DNA of 64,000 nt from Piscinibacter caeni (GTDB lineage: Bacteria; Pseudomonadota; Gammaproteobacteria; Burkholderiales; Burkholderiaceae_C). A model generated the notes under the pieces. That model was not told the DNA's origin. It did not search any database and saw nothing but the letters and a program-made list of their open reading frames with translations. This document shows, piece after piece, positions 55,659 through 63,840 of the stretch. Position numbers and translations under genes: made by a program. Numbering within the stretch: the first letter of the stretch is position 1; each line of letters begins with the position of its first letter. The DNA lies in assembly GCA_003265685.1 (NCBI GenBank), contig KZ836111.1, positions 1 to 64,000 on the forward strand, read 5' to 3'.

Positions 55659-55927
55659 AGAAGGTGTGAGAGAACCCAGCATGCCCGCGCCGGGGTGGCC
55701 AAGGGCCCTGGGCAAGGCGCGGCACGCCGCCCAGACTGGCCGTCTGGGCCAGTGACGCAACGCGGCCCAGGGCCCTTGGGTACCCCGGCCCTGCGGGTTG
55801 CCCCCGGGAACGCGCCCACTCGTCGTTGCAAATGCTCGACGTGTCACCCGACACGTCTGTGCTTTGCGCCTCGATTGGGCGCGTTCTCGGGGGCAACGCG
55901 GGCATGCAGGGTTCTCTCACACCTTCT
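55659..55927. repeat. Structured palindromic intergenic element, copy B (269 bp)
   Basis: Left arm 55659-55689 pairs with 55897-55927 over 31 bp with one A-A mismatch. The arm sequence has no similarity to that of copy A. The 207-bp core (55690-55896) differs from copy A at 8 positions. Helix P3 (55802-55818 with 55876-55892) keeps its pairing through a T-A to A-T exchange on opposite strands and one change to a G-T pair. The apical hairpin GACGTGTC/GACACGTC is invariant. The right arm abuts the stop codon of the convergent-side response regulator, and the left arm lies just upstream of the DLH gene's start (ATG at 55637). So here one flank is a gene end and the other a gene start. Confidence 0.85.
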
Positions 55928-56667
55928 CAGCCCGGCACGTACACGTAGCCCCCGTTGCGCACCGTGCGGATGCAGCGCGGCTCGGCGCCGGGCTCGGGCT
56001 CGATCTTGCGGCGCAGCCGGCCGATGCGGATGTCGATCGAGCGGTCGAAGGGCTCCCATTCGCGGTTGCGCGTCTGCAGCAGCAGCTGGTCGCGCGAGAG
56101 CACGCGGTTCGGGTTGGCGAGGAAGACGCGGATCAGGTCGTACTCCATCGCCGTCATCGGCACCTCGGCGCCGCCGGCGGCCAGGTCGAACAGCCGGCGC
56201 GACTCGAGCTCGATCTCGCAGCGGCCGAAACGCTGGCGCGCGAACACCGGCGACGACGCCGACGACGACGCGGCCTCGGCCGCCTCCGGCACGCGCGCCT
56301 GCATGCGCCGCAGCACGCTCTTGACCCGCGCCAGCAGCTCGCGCGGGTCGAAGGGCTTGGCGACGTAGTCGTCCGCGCCCATCTCCAGGCCGATCACCCG
56401 GTCGACCATCTCGGCCGCGCCGGTCACCATCACGATGCCGAGGTCGTAGCGCTCGCGCAGGAAGCGCGCCAGGCTCAGGCCGTCCTCGCCGGGCAGGCGC
56501 AGGTCCAGCAGCACCAGGTCGGGCAGCTCGCGCTCCAGCTCGGCGCGCATCGCGGCGCCGTCGCCGGCGCAGCGCACGGCGTAGCCGTGGCCGCCCAGGT
56601 ACTCCGTGAGCATCTGGCGCACCGAGGCGTCGTCGTCGACGACCAGCAGGTTCGCAGTCGGGCCCAT
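55927..56667 (-). CDS. OmpR-family response regulator
   Basis: A 246-residue two-domain regulator. The receiver has acidic residues D11-D12, phospho-acceptor D55 (LLDLRLPGEDG) and K104 (AKPFDP). The winged helix follows a Ser/Ala linker, with MTAMEYDLIRVFLANPNRVL and RSIDIRIGRLRRKIEP typical of the OmpR class. ATG at 56667 is preferred; ATG codons at 56676 and 56706 are also in frame. No kinase is adjacent on this strand; the nearest is the hybrid kinase 1.5 kb away. It is divergent from the diiron-type protein, a plausible target. Confidence 0.9.
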   Translation of the reverse strand: MGPTANLLVVDDDASVRQMLTEYLGGHGYAVRCAGDGAAMRAELERELPDLVLLDLRLPGEDGLSLARFLRERYDLGIVMVTGAAEMVDRVIGLEMGADDYVAKPFDPRELLARVKSVLRRMQARVPEAAEAASSSASSPVFARQRFGRCEIELESRRLFDLAAGGAEVPMTAMEYDLIRVFLANPNRVLSRDQLLLQTRNREWEPFDRSIDIRIGRLRRKIEPEPGAEPRCIRTVRNGGYVYVPG

Positions 56668-56841
56668 GGCGCGCATTGTGCGCGCGGCGTGCGCGTCCGG
56701 ATACACGAGACAACAAGCAGGCTACATGTGCGCCCGCGCGCGCCGGCGCCACGCAGCGAAGCGGTTACCTCGCCGGCCCACAGTCCGCCCCACGCTGCGC
56801 GGCATGGGGCCGCCGGCGCTTTCGACGCAAGGACTCCGTCA

Positions 56842-57813
56842 ATGCACTCCGTACCTGCCGCCAACCCGCGCCACGCCAAGGTGATCGAGATCTCCAAGCG
56901 CGTGCGCTGGGACATCGATGCCGACCTGATCCGCGGACGCCGCTTCGACCTCGGCCGGGGCTTCCTGCCCGCCGGCCTGTCGCTGGTCGACGAACTGCCG
57001 TTCCTGTCGCGCGACGAGCGCCGCCTGCTCAGCCAGGTGCAGGGCCGCACCTACGCCTACATCTTCGGCCTGGTCGAGCGCTTCATCGCCGCCAAGACCA
57101 TGGAGCTGGGCCGCGCCCAGGCCTTCGACGACCAGGTGGCGCTGGAGGCGCTGGTGCGCATGACCGACGAGGAGCTCAAGCACCAGGAGCTGTTTCGCCG
57201 CCTCGTGCAGATGATGGCCGAGACCATGCCGGCCGGCTACGAGATGACGGCCGACCCGAACGCCGTCGCGCGCGCCGTGCTGGCGCAGGGCGACTGGGCG
57301 GTGATGGCGCTGACGCTGGACATCGAGCTGTTCACCCAGGCGCACTACCGCGCCAGCATCGCGCCGAGCGCCGACATCTGCCCGCTGTGGAAGGACGTGT
57401 TCCTGTTCCACTGGAAGGAGGAGTCGCAGCACGCCGTGCTCGACGAGATCGAGCTGCTGCGCATCGACGCGATGCTGACACCGGCACAGCGCGATCAGGC
57501 GGTCGGCGAGCTGATCGCGCTGGTCGGCGCGGTCGACGGCATCCTGCAGGTGCAGTCGGGCGCCGACGCGGACTACTTCGTCGCCTGTGCCGGCCGCTCG
57601 TTCGATGCGGCGCAGCGCGCTCAGATCGAGGCGCTGGTGCTGAAGGCCTACCGCTGGCAGTACATCGTCTCGGGCGTGATGGAGCCGCGCTTCCAGAAGA
57701 CGCTGTTCGCGCTGCTCGACGAGGCACAGGCCGGGCGCATCCTGGAGGCGCTCGCGCCGCTGATGGGCGCCGTGCCGCTGCAGCCCGCCATGGCGCTGCC
57801 GATGGCGGCCTGA
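56842..57813 (+). CDS. Diiron/ferritin-like (AurF-type) oxygenase-like protein
   Basis: A 323-residue helical protein with an E...ExxH...E...ExxH-like pattern. The relevant segments are VALEALVRMTDEELKHQELF (first iron ligands), MALTLDIELFTQAHYR, and HWKEESQHAVLDEIEL (second). This resembles diiron N-oxygenase or ferritin-like proteins. AAGGAC precedes the ATG. It probably catalyses an oxygen-dependent reaction or stores iron; substrate unknown. It is divergent from the OmpR regulator (174-bp gap holding the promoters) and followed 60 bp later by the DUF1127 gene. Confidence 0.75.
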   Translation: MHSVPAANPRHAKVIEISKRVRWDIDADLIRGRRFDLGRGFLPAGLSLVDELPFLSRDERRLLSQVQGRTYAYIFGLVERFIAAKTMELGRAQAFDDQVALEALVRMTDEELKHQELFRRLVQMMAETMPAGYEMTADPNAVARAVLAQGDWAVMALTLDIELFTQAHYRASIAPSADICPLWKDVFLFHWKEESQHAVLDEIELLRIDAMLTPAQRDQAVGELIALVGAVDGILQVQSGADADYFVACAGRSFDAAQRAQIEALVLKAYRWQYIVSGVMEPRFQKTLFALLDEAQAGRILEALAPLMGAVPLQPAMALPMAA

Positions 57814-57873
57814 GCCGCCACCGGAGCCGCCGCAACCCGGCCGCGCCCGCGCGCGGCCTGCAAGGAGATCGAC

Positions 57874-58149
57874 ATGGAAACTCTCGCATGGCCCGTCCGC
57901 GGATGGGCGCCGCTGTTCGCCCACCTGGCCCGCGTGGCCGACGCGTGGCGCCGCCGCGCCCAGGCCTGGCGACTGCAGCGCCGCCAGCGCGCACAGGAGC
58001 GCCGGCTGCCCGAGCTCGACGAGGCGACGTTGCGCGACCTCGGCCTCGCGCGCGGCGAACTGCTGTCGTACTGGGCCGAGTCCGAGCGCCTCGTCGAGGC
58101 GACGCGCCTGCGCGTGCTGACCCAGTTCGATCGCCGGCTCGGGCTTTGA
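57874..58149 (+). CDS. DUF1127-like small protein (91 aa)
   Basis: A 91-residue basic protein. Its arginine-rich central helix (DAWRRRAQAWRLQRRQRAQE) leads into LPELDEATLRDLGLARGELL, which matches the DUF1127 C-terminal pattern of (M/L)xDIGLxRxEL. AAGGAG lies 7 nt upstream of the ATG, after a GC hairpin. DUF1127 proteins are small RNA-binding or stress-linked proteins in alphaproteobacteria; the role here is unknown. Confidence 0.8.
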   Translation: METLAWPVRGWAPLFAHLARVADAWRRRAQAWRLQRRQRAQERRLPELDEATLRDLGLARGELLSYWAESERLVEATRLRVLTQFDRRLGL

Positions 58150-58162
58150 GACGACCTCGCCG

Positions 58163-60586
58163 TCAGCCCGGCGCCGTGATCAGGCCGTGCAGCAGCGCGC
58201 GCAGCTGCGCGCCGTCCACCGGCTTGGCCAGCGCGGCCTGCACGCCGTGGGCGGCCAGGGTGGCGGCGTCGAAGCCGGCTGCCTGCGCACTCACCAGCAG
58301 CACCGGCAGGCCCGGCTGCAGCACCCGTGCCGCACCGGCCAGCTCGAGGCCGGTCATGTGCGGCATGCGATGGTCGGTCAGCAGCAGCTGGGCCGGCGCG
58401 GAGGTGCTGCGCAGCCAGTCCAGCGCCTGCAGCGGATCGCGCCGCAGCACCACCGTCAGGCCCCAGCCGGACAGCAGTTCGGCCAGGTAGTCGCCGGCCT
58501 GCGGATCGTCCTCGACCAGCAGCACGCGGCCCGCGAGGCGCCGCGGCAGCGCTGCGGCCGGCACCGGCGCGGTCGGTGGGGCGTCCGCGGCGCGGCCCGC
58601 CGCGGCCGGCGGCAGCAGCACGCGGAAACACGCGCCGCGACCCGGCGTGCTGTCCACCAGCAGGTGGCCGCCGTGGTCGTGCACGATGCCGTGCACCATC
58701 GCCAGCCCCATGCCCGAGCCGCGCCCGACCTCCTTGGTCGAGTAGAACGGCTCGAAGATGTGCTGCATCACCTCGGGCGCGATGCCGCTGCCGTCGTCCT
58801 CGACATGCAGCTCGACCCAGCGCCCCGGCGCCAGGCGCCGCCCGCAGGAGCGGCAGTGCCCGCCGCCGTCGTGCGTGCCGAGCCCGAGCCGGATGTGGCC
58901 GTGCCCGGGCAGCGCGTCGCGCGCGTTCAGGCACAGGTTCAGCAGCACCTGCTCGAGCTGCACCGCGTCGGCCTCGACGGACGGCGAGTCGGCGCCGTCG
59001 CCGAGGCCGGCGGCGTCGAGCTCGATCGAGCCGGGCAGCGTCGCCGCGAGCAGCGGCAGCGCCTGGCGCAGCAGCGGCGCGAGCGCCAGCACGCGGCGCG
59101 CGCCCTGGCGGCGGCGTGCGAAGGCGAGCATCTGGCCGATCAGGTCGCGGCCGCGCTGCGCCGCCTGCTGCGCCTGGCCGAGCTGGCGCGCGAGCGTGGC
59201 GTCGCCGGCCGCCTCGGCACGCTCCTGGCCCATCACCAGCCAGCCGATCACGCTGGTCAGGATGTTGTTGAAGTCGTGCGCGATGCCGCCGGTGAGCTGG
59301 CCGATCGCCTCCATCTTCTGCGCCTGGCGCAGCTGCGCCTCGTGCTCGCGGCGCGCGCTGATGTCGCGCACGATCGCCAGCGCGTGCGGCTGGCCGCGGT
59401 GGCGGAACGGCATCACGCGCAGGTCGATCTCGAAGCGCGAGCCGTCGGGGCGCAGCGCGATCGTCTCGACGGCCACCGTCTCGCCGGCCAGCGCGCGGCG
59501 CACGAACGAGAGCCGCTCGGCCACGTAGTCGGCCGGCAGGTGCGCCGCGTAGCCGTGGCCCACCACCTGCTCGCGCGTGTAGCCGTACAGCCTCAGCAGC
59601 GCCGGGTTGGCGTCGACCACGCGCTCGTTCGCGTCCCACAGCAGGAAGCCGTCGGAGGCGGCCTCGAAGATCGCGCGGTACTGTTCCTCGCGCGAGGCAA
59701 GCGCCTCGAGTGCGGCCTTGCGCTCGGTGATGTCGCGCGTGAAGGCGAGCAGGTGCGGCCGCCCGGCGATGGTGGCCGGCTTCAGGCGCACCTCGTCCCA
59801 GTGCAGGCTGCCGTCCTTGTGGCGGCGGCGCCATTCGAACGGCGGGCAGGCGCCGCCGCGCGCCAGCGCCAGCCAGCGCGCGGCCTCCTCGGCGGTGAAG
59901 GGCGGCTCGTTGGCGCTGATGTCGGCCACGCTCAGGCCGGGCCATTCCTCGCGCGCCCAGCCGTAGGTCTCGCAGGCCTTCGGGTTGACGTCCAGGATCG
60001 CGCCGCTGTCCCAGTCGTGGATGAAGATCGAATCCTCGGCGGCATCGAAGATCGCGCGGTAGCTCGCCTCGGAGCGGCGCAGCGCCGCGCCGGCCGCGCT
60101 GCGCTCGAGCTCGGCCGCCGCGCGCACCGCGACGATCTTCAGCATCGCCTCGGCGTGCGCGGCGTCGCCGCCGGCCACCGGCTGGCGGTCCAGCGCGGCG
60201 AGCAGGCCCAGCGGCGCGCCGCTGCCGTCGTGCAGCGGGTAGGCGGCGTAGGAGTCCATGCCCTGGGCCGCGAACAGCGTGCCGGCGGGGAACTCGGCCG
60301 CCACGCCGCGCGCGACGTAGCGGAAGTCGTGCCCGACCACCTGCTCGCAGGGCGAGCCGCGCACCGGGTACTCGAAGTTGCGCAGGCGGCGCTCGTCGAG
60401 CCGTACCGCCAGCGTGCGCAGGCTGCCCGCCGGTGCGTCCGCGGCCACGGCGATGAACACCGCGCCGCAGCCCAGCGCGCCGGCCAGTTCGTCCACCAGC
60501 ATGCCGAACGGATCGCTGCCGCCGGGCTGCGCCACGGCCAGCGCGATGCGGCGCAGCGCGGCGAGGCGGTCGTCGAGGGCGGGCAT
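58163..60586 (-). CDS. Hybrid sensor histidine kinase (GAF-PAS-PAS-HisKA-HATPase-REC)
   Basis: An 807-residue cytoplasmic kinase with no transmembrane segments. Residues about 10-170 resemble GAF and two PAS domains follow (YRAIFDAAEDSIFIHDW; YRAIFEAASDGFLLWDAN). HisKA has the phospho-accepting His in GGIAHDFNNILTSV. HATPase has NLCLNARDALPGHGHIRLG, DDGSGIAPEVMQHIFEPFYS and GSGMGLAMVHGIVHDHGG. A terminal receiver has the acceptor Asp in TDHRMPHMTG and Lys in LAKPVD. It senses an intracellular ligand or redox cue. A cysteine pair in the ATPase region (HCRSCGRR) is noteworthy. A direct repeat in its promoter region (60636) suggests OmpR-type control. Confidence 0.93.
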   Translation of the reverse strand: MPALDDRLAALRRIALAVAQPGGSDPFGMLVDELAGALGCGAVFIAVAADAPAGSLRTLAVRLDERRLRNFEYPVRGSPCEQVVGHDFRYVARGVAAEFPAGTLFAAQGMDSYAAYPLHDGSGAPLGLLAALDRQPVAGGDAAHAEAMLKIVAVRAAAELERSAAGAALRRSEASYRAIFDAAEDSIFIHDWDSGAILDVNPKACETYGWAREEWPGLSVADISANEPPFTAEEAARWLALARGGACPPFEWRRRHKDGSLHWDEVRLKPATIAGRPHLLAFTRDITERKAALEALASREEQYRAIFEAASDGFLLWDANERVVDANPALLRLYGYTREQVVGHGYAAHLPADYVAERLSFVRRALAGETVAVETIALRPDGSRFEIDLRVMPFRHRGQPHALAIVRDISARREHEAQLRQAQKMEAIGQLTGGIAHDFNNILTSVIGWLVMGQERAEAAGDATLARQLGQAQQAAQRGRDLIGQMLAFARRRQGARRVLALAPLLRQALPLLAATLPGSIELDAAGLGDGADSPSVEADAVQLEQVLLNLCLNARDALPGHGHIRLGLGTHDGGGHCRSCGRRLAPGRWVELHVEDDGSGIAPEVMQHIFEPFYSTKEVGRGSGMGLAMVHGIVHDHGGHLLVDSTPGRGACFRVLLPPAAAGRAADAPPTAPVPAAALPRRLAGRVLLVEDDPQAGDYLAELLSGWGLTVVLRRDPLQALDWLRSTSAPAQLLLTDHRMPHMTGLELAGAARVLQPGLPVLLVSAQAAGFDAATLAAHGVQAALAKPVDGAQLRALLHGLITAPG

Positions 60587-60635
60587 GCAGCCAGTCTAGG
60601 CCGCTCGGCCGCTGCCGGGGAGGGGCGAAACCGGA

Positions 60636-60653
60636 CCGATACGCGCCCGATAC
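60636..60653. promoter_or_regulatory. Exact direct repeat of OmpR-type spacing
   Basis: CCGATAC-GCGC-CCGATAC gives two identical 7-bp repeats offset by 11 bp, the spacing expected for an OmpR-family response regulator dimer. It lies between the divergent kinase gene (start 60586) and hydrolase gene (start 60754), so it could control either or both. Confidence 0.45.
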
Positions 60654-60753
60654 AGACGCGTTGCCAATGCAACCCGGCGGCGCGGCGCGGCGACATCGGC
60701 GTGTTACCGCGGCCGACGATGCTGCGCCATCGACGCGACTGCCCGAGACGACC

Positions 60754-61554
60754 ATGCCGATGACCTTCGATGCCTCTTCCCGCGCGACCCCGAACGTGCT
60801 CGTCGCGCTGCACAGCAGCGGCGCGGGCGGGCGCCAGTGGCAGGGCTGGCGCGGCCTGCTGCCGGCCGCGGTGGAACTGCGCACGCCCGACCTGCTCGGC
60901 TACGGCCTGGCCGGCTGGGGCGAGGGCGCCGCGACGACCCTGGACGACGAGGCGCAGGCGCTGCACGCCGAGATCGCCGCGGTGCCCGGTGGCGTGCACC
61001 TGCTCGGGCATTCCTACGGCGGCTCGGTGGCGCTGCAGGTCGCGCTGCGCTGGCCGCAGTACGTGCGCAGCCTGACGCTCTACGAGCCGGTGCGCTTCGC
61101 GCTGCTGCGCGAGGCGGAGCCGGCGCTGTGGCGCGGCATCGTCGCGGTGGGCCGGGAGATCGGCGCGCTGCTGCGCGAGCGCGGGCCGGAGGGCGCGGCC
61201 GAGCGCTTCGTCGACTACTGGTCGCGCGCCGGCACCTGGCAGGGCCTGGCCCCGCAGCGCCGCCAGGCGGTGGCCACGCGCATGGCCAAGGTGTGTGCCG
61301 AGTTCGACGCCCTGTTCGGCGACCCGGTGCCCGAGGCGGCCTACCAGGCCCTGCGCATGCCGCTGCGGCTGCTCACGGGCACGCGCTCGCCGCGCCCGGC
61401 GCAGCGTGTGGCCGAGCGGCTGGTGCAGCGGGTACCGGGCGCGGTGCTGGTGCGGCTCGACGGCCTCGGCCACCTCGGCCCGATCGAGGACGCGGCGCGC
61501 GTGGCTGCGCAGTGCCTGCCGGCGCTGCTGCGGCCGTTGGCGGCGGCGGCGTGA
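60754..61554 (+). CDS. Alpha/beta-hydrolase
   Basis: A 266-residue alpha/beta hydrolase. The oxyanion-side segment is VLVALHSSGAGGRQWQGW and the nucleophile elbow is HLLGHSYGGSVALQVALRWP (Ser in GHSYGG). The C-terminal GHLGPIEDAARVA carries the likely His. An ATG at 60754 is used; longer in-frame extensions (from 60661) are low complexity. It is divergent from the hybrid kinase across 167 bp. The 225 bp after its stop hold no gene. Confidence 0.88.
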   Translation: MPMTFDASSRATPNVLVALHSSGAGGRQWQGWRGLLPAAVELRTPDLLGYGLAGWGEGAATTLDDEAQALHAEIAAVPGGVHLLGHSYGGSVALQVALRWPQYVRSLTLYEPVRFALLREAEPALWRGIVAVGREIGALLRERGPEGAAERFVDYWSRAGTWQGLAPQRRQAVATRMAKVCAEFDALFGDPVPEAAYQALRMPLRLLTGTRSPRPAQRVAERLVQRVPGAVLVRLDGLGHLGPIEDAARVAAQCLPALLRPLAAAA

Positions 61555-61779
61555 GTCGAGCTTGTGCTCGATCGATTCGGCGGTGTGTCGCTCATCGACC
61601 CAGAAGAGACAGTGGCGGTCTCGACCTGGGCGCTCTGAAGCTGTCGCTGAAGCGCCACAACCCGCGCTGGGCGGGCGCGATGACCGCGGCGCTGGCCGGC
61701 GATGCACAGCCCATGCACGCGGTGTTGCACCCGGGCCGATCGGGCGGCTCCACGCCCTCAGGATGAGGTCAAGCCGCCC

Positions 61780-62169
61780 TCAGCCATTGACTGAGGCCAC
61801 CACTTCGGTCGAAAAGTCCGCCGGCAACACGATCTCCAGCATCTCGACATCGTCGCTATGCCCCAGCTCGCGGTGGCGGATGCCCGGCGGCTGGTGCACG
61901 CACGAGCCAGCCTCCAGACGCACGCGCCCCTGGCCCTCGTACTCGAACTCGATCCAGCCCTTGAGCACGTAGACGAGCTGGAACTCGGTGCGGTGCAGGT
62001 GCGGCTGGCTCGCGAACTCGGTACCGGCCGCAGCACGGATCACGTGCGCCGCGACGCGCCCCTGCGTGGCCGCCTTGATGCCGAGGTCGCGGTACTCGAA
62101 GAAGGCGCGCAGGCCGCGCTCGAAGTGCGTGTCCTTGGCATGCGTGGCGACGAAGCCTTGAATGCTCAT
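61780..62169 (-). CDS. Cupin-domain protein
   Basis: A 129-residue single-domain cupin. Cupin motif 1 is HLHRTEFQLVYVLKGWIEFE (His/His/Glu metal ligands) and motif 2 is GSCVHQPPGIRHRE. Its ATG overlaps the upstream gene's TGA (ATGA), so it is the third member of a tight minus-strand trio. It probably is a small dioxygenase or isomerase-type cupin; no substrate can be given. Confidence 0.85.
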   Translation of the reverse strand: MSIQGFVATHAKDTHFERGLRAFFEYRDLGIKAATQGRVAAHVIRAAAGTEFASQPHLHRTEFQLVYVLKGWIEFEYEGQGRVRLEAGSCVHQPPGIRHRELGHSDDVEMLEIVLPADFSTEVVASVNG

Positions 62170-63161
62170 GTCGATTTCCCGGTTTCGCGGGCGCGCACGA
62201 GGCTCGCGACCGCATCGTTGGCGGGGGTGGCGACACCGTGGCGCGGGCCCATGCGCACAACGGCGCCGTTCAGGTAGTCGATCTCGGTCCTGCGCCCGGC
62301 CTCGACGTCCTGCAGCATCGAGGAGCGGTGCGCCGCCGCCTTGGGCAGCACGAACGGCGTCAGGGTCTGCTCGACGTAGCTGTCGCCGTCGAGGGCCACT
62401 TCGGCGTGCCGCTCGGCCCGCACGACGCGGATCGTCTCGTCGGCGAGCTGCTTGATCAGGTGCCGCGTGTGCATGTTGCTCACCAGTTCGCCGTAGGTCA
62501 TGCGCGTGATCGCGCCGATGGCGTTCAGGCAGGTGTTGAACAGGAACTTGTTCAGGATCGCCGGCTCGACCGGATGCTCGTAGGTGATGGGCAGGAAGCC
62601 CGCCTGGCCGCGTTGCACCGCGTCGCGCATCAGCTCGGGCGCCGACTCGTACAAGGTGCCGACGCGGATCGGGCTCGCCTGGACGTTGACGTTGACATGG
62701 GCCGGGCTGCGCCGCTCGATGCCGATCATCATGATGCTGCTGAAGACGGGCACGCCAGGCGGCAGCACGGCACGGGCCTCGTCGGCCGAGCCCCAGCCGT
62801 TCTGAAGCAACAGCACGGCCTTCGGTGCCGGCGGCGGCATCGAGGCCTGTGGTGCGTTCTGCAGCAGGCTCGTCAGCGCCTCCCGGACCTGATAGGCCTT
62901 GGTGGCCACGATCAGGACGTCGCAGGCGACGTCTTCGGCGTCCGGCCGGTCGGCGTCGCACACCTTCAGCTGTTGTGGATCGATGCGGTGATCGCCGCAC
63001 ACGCCGCTGACGAGGACGCCCTCGCTGCGCAGCTGCGGGGCGGTCGAGCCGCGGGCCAGCAGCGTGACGTGCTGCCCGGCGTGGGCATAACTCGCTGCGA
63101 TGGCCAGGCCCACCGAGCCGCTACCCAGCACGGTGATGCGCAGGGGCGCTGCGGGTGTCAC
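62166..63161 (-). CDS. Ketopantoate reductase-family (PanE/ApbA-like) protein
   Basis: A 331-residue dehydrogenase of the 2-dehydropantoate 2-reductase family. The Rossmann motif is ITVLGSGSVGLAIAASYAHA, followed by VLIVATKAYQVREAL and VLLLQNGWGSADEARAVLPP. NKFLFNTCLNAIGAITRM carries the catalytic Lys/Asn. GTG at 63161 overlaps the previous stop (GTGA), which decides the start. Because it is embedded with a cupin and a DUF1330 protein, catabolic reduction of another 2-oxo acid is as likely as pantothenate synthesis. Confidence 0.85.
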   Translation of the reverse strand: MTPAAPLRITVLGSGSVGLAIAASYAHAGQHVTLLARGSTAPQLRSEGVLVSGVCGDHRIDPQQLKVCDADRPDAEDVACDVLIVATKAYQVREALTSLLQNAPQASMPPPAPKAVLLLQNGWGSADEARAVLPPGVPVFSSIMMIGIERRSPAHVNVNVQASPIRVGTLYESAPELMRDAVQRGQAGFLPITYEHPVEPAILNKFLFNTCLNAIGAITRMTYGELVSNMHTRHLIKQLADETIRVVRAERHAEVALDGDSYVEQTLTPFVLPKAAAHRSSMLQDVEAGRRTEIDYLNGAVVRMGPRHGVATPANDAVASLVRARETGKST

Positions 63162-63451
63162 GGGGCCATGCCTTCGACGCAGACCAGCCGGGCCGAGCTC
63201 ACTTCGTCGCGAATGGCCTTCAGCCCCTGGTAGACGGGCCCGTTGTAGAAGGCCTCCCATGCTGCGACTGAAGGGAACTCGATGAGCACGATGCGGCGCG
63301 GCGTCCAGTCTCCCTCGTAGACCTTGTGCGCGCCGCCACGCGCCAGGTAGCGTGCGCCGGCCGCTTCGAGCGCCGGCTTGACGCCCTGCATGAACGCCTG
63401 GTATCGGGCCGGATCACGAATCTCGACATCGAAGATCACGTACGCGCTCAT
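63158..63451 (-). CDS. DUF1330-family protein
   Basis: A 97-residue dimeric ferredoxin-like-fold protein of the DUF1330 family. It opens with YVIFDVEIRDPARYQAFMQG and carries RIVLIEFPSVAAWEAFYNGP. It is the first gene of a three-gene overlapping set with the PanE-like and cupin proteins. Function unknown; family members resemble small monooxygenase-like proteins. Confidence 0.88.
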   Translation of the reverse strand: MSAYVIFDVEIRDPARYQAFMQGVKPALEAAGARYLARGGAHKVYEGDWTPRRIVLIEFPSVAAWEAFYNGPVYQGLKAIRDEVSSARLVCVEGMAP

Positions 63452-63840
63452 GGGGCTCCTTCAGCTTCGCGCCATTGGCTGAGTGTAGGCACAGTGTCGC
63501 TGCCCGCGATTGGCTTGCAGCGGCCAGCGACAAGGAAAGCGCCACCCGCGTCCCGTCCGGGTCAAGCGCGCCAAGAGCGGCCACCCCGCTCCGACTGCTC
63601 CTGGCCGGGACTGCCGACGACGAACGTCAGCTGCGGAGCATCCCCAAGATTGCCAACAGCTTCCGGGCGGTGAGCTCGCAGGCCTGGCCGTCAAGGCGCG
63701 ACCCGGAAGAGACATTCGCTGCCCTGGCTACACCGCCGCAAGGCTGCCAGCCGGAGTTGTGCGGCTCTGAGCGCTGAGCGCTTGTCGACATGCGCCGCTG
63801 CCGTTCGTCGTGGTTGGGTCCGCTGCGATTGGAGACGTCC
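63452..63840. other. Intergenic region without a gene
   Basis: A 389-bp gap between two divergently transcribed genes. Overlapping frames on both strands are short and unconvincing. Only a short partial similarity (GACCCGGAAGAGACA near 63704, GACCCAGAAGAGACA near 61598) links it to the other gene-poor gap in this end of the window. No tRNA, terminator or clear operator was found. Confidence 0.4.

Noticed and set aside
61555..61779. Possible gene or repeat between the hydrolase and the cupin
   Set aside because: No frame is convincing; a short similarity to the gap at 63452-63840 (GACCC-GAAGAGACA) is too small to call a repeat.
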